A program made the translations under genes and the position numbers. The notes beneath the pieces were generated by a model that saw only the letters and a list, made by a program, of their open reading frames with translations, was not told the DNA's origin and did not search any database. This document shows, piece after piece, positions 59,820 through 64,000 of a stretch of DNA of 64,000 nt. The DNA is from Chryseosolibacter histidinae (GTDB lineage Bacteria > Bacteroidota > Bacteroidia > Cytophagales > Cyclobacteriaceae): assembly GCF_018598225.1 (NCBI RefSeq), contig NZ_JAHESF010000027.1, positions 30,508 through 94,507 of the forward strand, written 5' to 3'. Within the stretch, counting starts at the first letter, position 1. Each line of letters begins with the position of its first letter.

Positions 59820-60035
59820 TGATTTGAGTTAAGGAGATTAAGCTAACTAAGTAGAAGCGTCCCGTTGAAGCCGGGAAGGACTGGAGCGTTACCAGAAATC
59901 TCCACATAGGGCAAGCCTGAAAGAAAAGGAACACAATTCCTGATCTCAAGGCAGTGCCGGTGGCGTGATAGCATAGTCGCTGAAAAATGCGCCCTGACTT
60001 GTCGGGGAGATCGAGGTTAAAGCCCTCCACGCCAC
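59820..60035 (+). ncRNA. Structured RNA ending in a tRNA-like domain, upstream of the DUF4180 gene
   Basis: GGAGAT (59836) pairs with ATCTCC (59906), enclosing hairpins CCCG-TTGAAGC-CGGG and CTGG-AGCGTTA-CCAG. A tRNA-like domain follows: acceptor TGGCGTG (59961-59967) with CACGCCA (60028-60034), D-like arm GCAT/ATGC, an anticodon-like arm CCCTG-ACTTGT-CGGGG, and T arm GAGG-TTAAAGC-CCTC. The opening TTAAGCTAACTAAGTAGAAGC recurs as TTAAACTAAATAAGTGGAAG near 62130. Could be one RNA or two. Confidence 0.5.
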
Positions 60036-60060
60036 AACGCATTGTATAATAGTATAAAAA

Positions 60061-60417
60061 ATGATAACGGACCACACAATTCACAACATCGCGGACCTAC
60101 AAATAGCTGAGATTACGACTACCGATCTTACTATTGGCAATGCCCAGCTTTTCCTGGAGATCATCATGAACCTGCCGGTAGATAGAATAGTAATCCGTAA
60201 GGAGAATTTAGATGAATCATTTTTTGATTTACGAACTGGCCTTGCGGGCGAGATATTGCAGAAAGTAGTAAACTATCGGATGCGACTGGCAATCGTTGGT
60301 GACTATTCCGCTTATACCAGCAAGAGTCTAAAAGACTTCATCTACGAAAGCAATAAGTCTAATACAGTTGTATTTGTAGGTACAATTGATGAAGCGTTAA
60401 AAAGAATGAGTGACTGA
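60061..60417 (+). CDS. DUF4180 domain protein
   Basis: 118 residues. The family's core is clear: ESFFDLRTGLAGEILQKVVN, YRMRLAIVGDYSAYTSKSLK and DFIYESNKSNTVVFVG. Function unknown. It sits inside the tRNA array, 26 bp after a tRNA-like structure, and ends just before the second operator copy. Confidence 0.85.
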   Translation: MITDHTIHNIADLQIAEITTTDLTIGNAQLFLEIIMNLPVDRIVIRKENLDESFFDLRTGLAGEILQKVVNYRMRLAIVGDYSAYTSKSLKDFIYESNKSNTVVFVGTIDEALKRMSD

Positions 60418-60440
60418 TAAAAAAATAAAATATATAAAAA

Positions 60441-60484
60441 TGTTACCCAATAGGTAACAAAATCAAAAGACAATCGTATATTTG
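60441..60484 (+). promoter_or_regulatory. Second operator copy and promoter of module iv
   Basis: TGTTACC-CAATA-GGTAACA (60441-60459) is followed by the -7 box TATATTTG (60477-60484). Geometry matches the 58099-58141 region, where the same palindrome precedes a tRNA run. Confidence 0.72.
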
Positions 60485-60488
60485 AACC

Positions 60489-60578
60489 ATGAACAAGAGA
60501 CATTTACATAGTTCCTATCGCCAGCTCCAGCCCTCAATAGAGGACAGGGAGGCCGAACTATGTATGCCTGAACGATGA
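60489..60578 (+). CDS. Possible 29-residue leader ORF (module iv)
   Basis: MNKRHLHSSYRQLQPSIED and on to CMPER. It starts 5 nt after the -7 box, so would be leaderless. The DNA also holds an inverted repeat ACATAGTTC/GAACTATGT that could form a competing hairpin. Confidence 0.35.
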   Translation: MNKRHLHSSYRQLQPSIEDREAELCMPER

Positions 60579-60609
60579 TATAGAATGCAAGTCATTGTAA
60601 CTCATACGA

Positions 60610-60640
60610 GCCTCCCTAACCCGGAGGCTTTTTTTGTTTT
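60610..60640 (+). terminator. Terminator of module iv
   Basis: GCCTCC (60610-60615) pairs with GGAGGC (60623-60628), then TTTTTTTGTTTT. A Pro-like tRNA starts 9 bp later. Confidence 0.82.
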
Positions 60641-60648
60641 ATACACAT

Positions 60649-60799
60649 AGGGTAATAGAGGAGCTTGGTCGTCCTCGCCTGCTTTGGACGCATCCCGATA
60701 GCTATCGGGACTGGTTCGAAATCAGGGAAGGATGCGGCGCGGGGATTCACGAGGGGTTGTGCGGCATGCATGTGCGTACGAGTAATCCAGGTTACCCTA
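60649..60799 (+). tRNA. tRNA-Pro(UGG)-like with two insertions
   Basis: Acceptor AGGGTAA (60649-60655) pairs with TTACCCT (60792-60798). D arm GAGGA/TCCTC; anticodon loop TTTGGAC between TGC/GCA. The variable region holds the palindrome TCCCGATAGCTATCGGGA (60693-60710). T arm CTGG-TTCGAAA-TCAG. Then about 60 nt of the structured element (60741-60790) separate the T arm from the 3' acceptor. Mature function is doubtful without splicing. Confidence 0.55.
60741..60790 (+). repeat. Structured insertion element, copy 2
   Basis: GGATT/AATCC stem around CACGAGGGGTTGTGCGGCAT and GTGCGTACGAG. Copy 1 is at 58682-58740. Confidence 0.65.
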
Positions 60800-60802
60800 C
60801 AT

Positions 60803-60838
60803 CGTTCGCCATAGTTTTAGCGATGGCGAGCAAATTTC
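60803..60838. repeat. CGCCATAG...CGATGGCG linker palindrome, copy 1
   Basis: GTTCGCCATAGTTTTAGCGA then TGGCGAGC. A related palindrome is at 60922-60953 (GCCCGCCATAGCCTTGGCGA). Both act as spacers flanking tRNA-Tyr. Confidence 0.65.
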
Positions 60839-60921
60839 GGAGAGTAGTCCGTAAGTGGAAGCGGGCCGCTCTGTAAAAGCGGTGCTTAACTGCCTTGGGT
60901 GTTCGATTCGCCCCTCTCCGA
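60838..60921 (+). tRNA. tRNA-Tyr(GUA)
   Basis: Acceptor CGGAGAG/CTCTCCG, anticodon arm CCGCT-CTGTAAA-AGCGG, long variable region, T arm GGGTG-TTCGATT-CGCCC. Confidence 0.88.
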
Positions 60922-60953
60922 CGTGCCCGCCATAGCCTTGGCGACGGCAGGCT
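60922..60953. repeat. CGCCATAG linker palindrome, copy 2
   Basis: GTGCCCGCCATAGCCTTGGC then GACGGCAGGC, imperfect palindrome related to 60803-60838. Confidence 0.65.
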
Positions 60954-60958
60954 TAAAT

Positions 60959-61030
60959 TCCGGGATCGTCTAACGGCAGGACGTCTGACTTTGGATCAGT
61001 AGATGCGCGGTTCGAATCCCGCTCCCGGAA
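60959..61030 (+). tRNA. tRNA-Gln(UUG)
   Basis: Acceptor TCCGGGA/TCCCGGA, D arm GTCTAACGGCAGGAC, anticodon CTGA-CTTTGGA-TCAG. The T arm is one base out of register (GCGG-TTCGAATC-CCGC). Confidence 0.83.
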
Positions 61031-61037
61031 CAACATG

Positions 61038-61111
61038 GTGATGTAACGCAAACTGGCCCAGCGGCAAGATTGTGGATCTTGTGTTTATGAGTTCGAGTCT
61101 CATGCATCACC
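61038..61111 (+). tRNA. tRNA-His(GUG)
   Basis: Acceptor GTGATGT/GCATCAC, anticodon arm CAAGA-TTGTGGA-TCTTG, T arm ATGAG-TTCGAGT-CTCAT. The D arm is unusual (AACGCAAACTGGCCCAGCG). Confidence 0.85.
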
Positions 61112-61121
61112 CTTTAATAAC

Positions 61122-61194
61122 TGCCCTGTCGTCTAACGGATCAGGATACAAGGCTACGGACCTTGGGGTGCGAGTTCGATTCTTGCCAGGGCAA
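61122..61194 (+). tRNA. tRNA-Arg(ACG)
   Basis: Acceptor TGCCCTG/CAGGGCA, D arm GTCTAACGGATCAGGATAC, anticodon AAGG-CTACGGA-CCTT, T arm GCGAG-TTCGATT-CTTGC. A decayed copy lies at 61928. Confidence 0.87.
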
Positions 61195-61211
61195 CAAAAA
61201 ATAAAAAATAA

Positions 61212-61277
61212 ATGATAACCACTACGCTCCTTACACTTTCTGAATCGAGTTCACTGTTACAGCTGGACTCCGGATAG
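61212..61277 (+). CDS. Possible 21-residue leader ORF (module v)
   Basis: MITTTLLTLSESSSLLQLDS then Gly-stop. A partial copy follows the decayed Arg tRNA (MTTTALLTFSESSSLIF from 62008). Both lie 3' of a tRNA-Arg(ACG) sequence. Followed by a hairpin ATTGTGC/GCACAAT and a terminator. Confidence 0.4.
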   Translation: MITTTLLTLSESSSLLQLDSG

Positions 61278-61298
61278 TTATTGTGCACTTCGCACAAT

Positions 61299-61334
61299 GG
61301 GCTTCCGGATCAGATTCGTGAAGCCCTTTTTATT
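61299..61334 (+). terminator. Terminator of module v
   Basis: GGGCTTC (61299-61305) pairs with GAAGCCC (61320-61326), then TTTTTATT. tRNA-Leu(UAG) begins at the very next base. Confidence 0.85.
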
Positions 61335-61407
61335 GCCTCGTTGGTGAAACGGCAAACACAACAGACTTAGAATCTGGGAACTGGGGGTTCGAATCCCTCA
61401 CGAGGCA
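61335..61407 (+). tRNA. tRNA-Leu(UAG)
   Basis: Acceptor GCCTCGT/ACGAGGC, anticodon arm CAGA-CTTAGAA-TCTG, T arm GGGGG-TTCGAAT-CCCTC. It has a short variable loop instead of the long arm normal for bacterial Leu. Confidence 0.88.
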
Positions 61408-61411
61408 CTAT

Positions 61412-61485
61412 GCGCTCATGGTGAAATTGGCAGACACAACAAGCTCAAACCTTGAAAGATCCTGGTTCGAATCCGGGTGGGCGCA
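61412..61485 (+). tRNA. tRNA-Leu(CAA)
   Basis: Acceptor GCGCTCA/TGGGCGC, anticodon arm CAAG-CTCAAAC-CTTG, T arm CCTGG-TTCGAAT-CCGGG. Short variable loop. Confidence 0.87.
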
Positions 61486-61491
61486 CGAAAT

Positions 61492-61577
61492 GTCCCTGTG
61501 GTTGAAACGGTAAACACGGCAGCTTTAAAACCTGCAGAGCATAATGCTCATTGAAGGTTCGATTCCTTCCAGGGACA
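61492..61577 (+). tRNA. tRNA-Leu(UAA)
   Basis: Acceptor GTCCCTG/CAGGGAC, anticodon GCAG...CTGC around TTTAAAA, true long variable arm GAGCAT/ATGCTC, T arm GAAGG-TTCGATT-CCTTC. Confidence 0.88.
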
Positions 61578-61580
61578 CAA

Positions 61581-61671
61581 CGGAGAGCAGGTAGATATTG
61601 GTTTGCTACACTGTCCTGCTAAGACAGGTCTCATGTATTTGAGGTGAAGGTTCGATCCCTTCGCTCTCCGC
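61581..61671 (+). tRNA. tRNA-Ser(GCU)
   Basis: Acceptor CGGAGAG/CTCTCCG, anticodon arm CTGTC-CTGCTAA-GACAG, long variable arm CTCA...TGAG, T arm GAAGG-TTCGATC-CCTTC. Confidence 0.9.
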
Positions 61672-61681
61672 TTATTATAAT

Positions 61682-61766
61682 AGAGGGTACCCGGCTGGAT
61701 GAGGAGCTTGTCTTGAAAACAAGTAGCGGCTAAATACCGTTGTGAGTTCGAGTCTCACACCCTCTG
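61682..61766 (+). tRNA. tRNA-Ser(UGA), second copy in the window
   Basis: Acceptor AGAGGGT/ACCCTCT, anticodon arm CTTGT-CTTGAAA-ACAAG, variable arm CGG/CCG, T arm GTGAG-TTCGAGT-CTCAC. It shares an anticodon with the tRNA at 28447. Confidence 0.9.
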
Positions 61767-61839
61767 CTTGAAGGAAACATTTTAGTATTTCTCATCGGCC
61801 ATAGAATGACAACAGAGGTTTCGTGTCATAAGACTAATG

Positions 61840-61921
61840 GTGATGTAGCTCAAATTGGAACAGAGGTGCCCGGCTAAGCAGGATGGATTTTGTGCTGAGA
61901 GTTCAAGTCCTATGCATCATC
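61840..61921 (+). pseudogene. Decayed tRNA
   Basis: Acceptor GTGATGT/GCATCAT as in tRNA-His at 61038, D arm start GCTCAAATTGG, but no proper anticodon arm and a T arm with two mismatches (GAGAG-TTCAAGT-CCTAT). Confidence 0.65.
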
Positions 61922-61927
61922 CTTTAA

Positions 61928-61996
61928 ACTGCCCAGTCTAACGGATCAGGTTACAAGGCTACGGACCTTGGGTGCGAGTGCGATTCTTGCAGGGCA
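61928..61996 (+). pseudogene. Decayed copy of tRNA-Arg(ACG)
   Basis: About 90% identical to 61122-61194 but with several single-base deletions (in the acceptor/D junction, variable loop and acceptor) and T loop TGCGATT. Confidence 0.8.
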
Positions 61997-62191
61997 GCAA
62001 AAAATGTATGACTACCACTGCGCTCCTTACATTTTCTGAATCGAGTTCACTTATTTTTTGACCTTGTCTGACTGGCAAACACTTTTCAAGTAGGGCAGTG
62101 CATATCAAAAGGGAAATCTAATGGATGCGTTAAACTAAATAAGTGGAAGCTCCTACCGTACCATTTTGCAAAAAACCGTATTTTCGGACCC
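61997..62191 (+). repeat. Degenerate copy of module v and of the structured RNA start
   Basis: Contains the copy of the module-v leader (62004-62058) and TTAAACTAAATAAGTGGAAG (62126-62145), which matches the start of the RNA at 59840. No intact gene. Confidence 0.55.
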
Positions 62192-62890
62192 ATGAGTCGA
62201 AAGGTTTCTATTCGTGAATATATAACGATGCCCGGTAATACTCTCGTAAGAGAAGATTTTACTACTTCTTACATTATTAATGAGATAAAATTATTCGCAA
62301 TCATTAAGCAAAGGCGAATTAAAATTTATGAGCAAGAAATAGATATTGAGGGCTGTGACTTAATTATTGAAGACGATACAGATTTAGCACGAAAGTTCCA
62401 ACTTAAATCAGTAATAGAAGGCGGGAAGCGTAAGTCTTTTGAAATTCATAGTAGTATTCTTTTGCCAGACATATTCAGGTGTTCCGACTATGGGTTCGAT
62501 AATGTAATTTGCCCACGAACGATGGGTGGAGTAATCATGCTGGTCATACATCCTAATGAAAAGGAAAAGAAAGTTTCGCTTACTTATAGGTATACAGATT
62601 TTAACGTCATCTCTTATCTCGCAAATTATAAAAAGCAGATACCTGCCATTGGCCTGATTAAAAAGCTAATGTCTCAGGATCGTAAAGTGGATTTACCGTC
62701 AAGCTTATTTATTCCCTTGTCAAGTGCTGGTTCGCTTTTGAGGATTGCAGGATTCTTTAACGAATGCGAATTTGATTACTGGTGTAATCAATTTAATAAA
62801 TTACACTATGGCCGACAGCAAAGTCGTGATCGTGAAGGCGAGATTCAGAACTTACTTGGAAAAATGTCAACGTATATTGAAGGATTATAG
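62192..62890 (+). CDS. Hypothetical protein, possibly PD-(D/E)xK-like
   Basis: 232 residues, soluble. The only suggestive motif is GCDLIIEDDTDLARKFQLKS (about residues 54-73), spaced like the D...(E/Q)xK core of Mrr-like or DUF4365-type nucleases. No other domain recognised. AT-rich compared with the housekeeping region, suggesting recent acquisition. Confidence 0.55.
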   Translation: MSRKVSIREYITMPGNTLVREDFTTSYIINEIKLFAIIKQRRIKIYEQEIDIEGCDLIIEDDTDLARKFQLKSVIEGGKRKSFEIHSSILLPDIFRCSDYGFDNVICPRTMGGVIMLVIHPNEKEKKVSLTYRYTDFNVISYLANYKKQIPAIGLIKKLMSQDRKVDLPSSLFIPLSSAGSLLRIAGFFNECEFDYWCNQFNKLHYGRQQSRDREGEIQNLLGKMSTYIEGL

Positions 62891-62993
62891 CAGCAAATAA
62901 AATTAGAGTGGTCTAGAGAGAGCAGGTGAGCACTTGAGGCACATAGGCATGCAGCGTTGTAAAAAAAGGAACCAAAAGTAATTAACAGCTTCT

Positions 62994-63677
62994 ATGGAGA
63001 CAAGAAAAGAATTTGCCTTCTTAATAGCAGCCGGCACAATATTGTTGCTTCCAGCGCTCCTAACGCAGACAGAATTTTCAATTTTTGATTTTTCGAACTC
63101 TGGTGAAGTTGGAGATACAATTGGAGGAGTGACCGCGCCATTTGTTGGTCTGCTGGGAGCTTTTTTAGTTTATAAAGCTTTTTTAGTTCAAGTTGAATCT
63201 AACAAGATTCAATTAAAAAATAGTGAATTTCAAATTGCCTTAAAACTCATAGATGATTTAGAAATCAAGTTGTCAGCTAAAAATAGGCGCTATGAATTTT
63301 CGGTTTCTGAAGGCGAGTCTCAGAAAATCGAAGCGGCCAATTTTTACGAAGTAATAAGATTTTGGAATGGCATAAAAACCTATAGGGAATACTACAGAGG
63401 AGCAATAGTACAATCAATCCGGCAAGTCAATTTTTTCAAAAAGTTTGTAATGCGGTCGAAAAACTTAAGTATAACTGATAAATCATTGCTGATGGAGAAA
63501 GCAGGACTAGCATTTGGCAGTGATCTTTCCGACGCCTTCTATGCCATGCTAATGACACAAAATTCCGGCTTAAATGGTGAGGAAAAGCAATTCTATGACT
63601 ACTGTCGGAAGTTTAATGACACAACGTTGCAAGACCTCCTTTATCACACAATTGATATTGAAGAATTTAATACTTAG
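62994..63677 (+). CDS. Putative abortive-infection membrane protein (putAbiC-like)
   Basis: 227 residues. Two membrane segments near the N-terminus (FAFLIAAGTILLLPALL and TAPFVGLLGAFLVYKAFLVQ) with GEVGDTIGGVTAPF between, the pattern of the putative phage-abortive-infection family. The remainder is a cytoplasmic helical domain. Low GC, next to another accessory gene. Confidence 0.6.
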   Translation: METRKEFAFLIAAGTILLLPALLTQTEFSIFDFSNSGEVGDTIGGVTAPFVGLLGAFLVYKAFLVQVESNKIQLKNSEFQIALKLIDDLEIKLSAKNRRYEFSVSEGESQKIEAANFYEVIRFWNGIKTYREYYRGAIVQSIRQVNFFKKFVMRSKNLSITDKSLLMEKAGLAFGSDLSDAFYAMLMTQNSGLNGEEKQFYDYCRKFNDTTLQDLLYHTIDIEEFNT

Positions 63678-63942
63678 CATGAAACTAGAATTTGTGAATA
63701 TCTATATTAAACGCGCTCTGAGTTGATATCAATGAAACGATTATTTCTTTTTTTATAGGAGTGTCGAAAATCTGTATTTCTGATCACCCGATTGCAGCAA
63801 TGGCATTTACATATTTCTTTCCCGTTGGAGTTACATCATCCGTTTTCCCCAAGCAATTGTGGCCTACTTAGGGAAGAAGTTAGCTGCCATGCATTTCACT
63901 CTAATCTATTTGTCGTTCACTTTATAGCTATTCCTGCGAGCA
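63678..63942. other. No gene seen
   Basis: 265-bp AT-rich stretch between the putAbiC-like gene and the edge repeats; no ORF or RNA structure recognised. Confidence 0.5.
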
Positions 63943-64000
63943 TTGACCCCTCATTCCATTTTTGATTGACCCCCTGTTGCTGCAAGTTGACCCCCCGGAT
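63943..64000. mobile_element. Probable terminal repeats of an IS21-type element (rest outside window)
   Basis: Three copies of TTGACCCC(C) at 63943, 63966 and 63987, spaced 21-23 bp. Multiple spaced short direct repeats at an end are typical of IS21-family transposons. The transposase is not in the window. Confidence 0.5.

Noticed and set aside
60634..60876. 81-codon open frame (MFYTHRVIEELGRPRLLW...)
   Set aside because: It runs across a terminator tail, the Pro-like tRNA, the palindrome and the start of tRNA-Tyr; PDSYRD in it is just the translated palindrome.

Overview
The window looks like a chromosomal segment of a Bacteroidota bacterium, most likely Chitinophagaceae. Evidence: a PorZ-type protein of the type IX secretion system, Bacteroidota-style -7 boxes (TAnnTTTG) before several genes, a Bacteroides-type tyrosine integrase, a GLPGLI/TonB-like secreted protein, and short intergenic 'phrase' repeats and palindromes of a kind I recall from this lineage. 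Taxonomy is inferred from gene content only.

Layout. (1) 1-28.4 kb is mostly housekeeping: porZ (cut by the edge), tdk, a 2Fe-2S ferredoxin, a ParE-type toxin-antitoxin pair, the rod-shape operon mreB-mreC-mreD-mrdA-rodA, purH, an omega-amidase/aminotransferase pair, def, ruvX, a RIC-like hemerythrin protein, a CtpA-type protease, homogentisate dioxygenase, a thioesterase/cyclase pair, purN, a UbiA prenyltransferase, an aminotransferase, recR, clpS, a sodium:solute symporter, an alkyltransferase-like protein and a large secreted protein. (2) tRNA-Ser(UGA) at 28.45 kb is followed at once by an integrase, so an accessory region starts there. It carries a HigBA pair and one long minus-strand defence operon (49.3 down to 31.9 kb): WYL regulator, methyltransferase-histidine kinase fusion, receiver protein, hsdM, hsdS, RecD-like helicase, hsdR, then a Septu-like ATPase/HNH pair. 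(3) 49.35-56.5 kb looks like an RNA-maintenance locus: a Ro60/TROVE protein (rsr) followed on the same strand by at least six tRNA-like RNA units, two of them circularly permuted (3' half before 5' half, capped acceptor stem), ending at a strong terminator. Nearby are a frameshifted PARG-type hydrolase, an 'ADP-ribosylation/crystallin J1' protein, an Ntn-type amidase and a cyclic-phosphate-processing receiver (cREC) protein. (4) 58.3-62.0 kb holds a plus-strand array of about two dozen tRNAs and tRNA-like sequences covering most amino acids. Many are aberrant (non-consensus T loops, a missing T arm, palindromes inside the T loop or variable region, inserted structured elements, a decayed tandem copy). 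Three runs of tRNAs each begin just after a small-ORF/terminator module. A DUF4180 gene and another structured RNA lie inside the array, and two possible defence genes follow it. (5) At the right edge, three spaced TTGACCCC repeats resemble an IS21-type transposon end.

How the parts may fit (inference): regions 2-4 together read as a defence and RNA-damage-response island. Restriction and Septu-like modules attack foreign DNA. The tRNA array could replace tRNAs cut by anticodon nucleases. Ro60 with tRNA-mimicking Y-like RNAs, PARG and cREC would serve RNA quality control or end repair. The most unusual elements are the Ro60-linked permuted tRNA-like array, the attenuator-like modules before tRNA runs, and the methyltransferase-histidine kinase fusion paired with a receiver protein inside a type I restriction operon.
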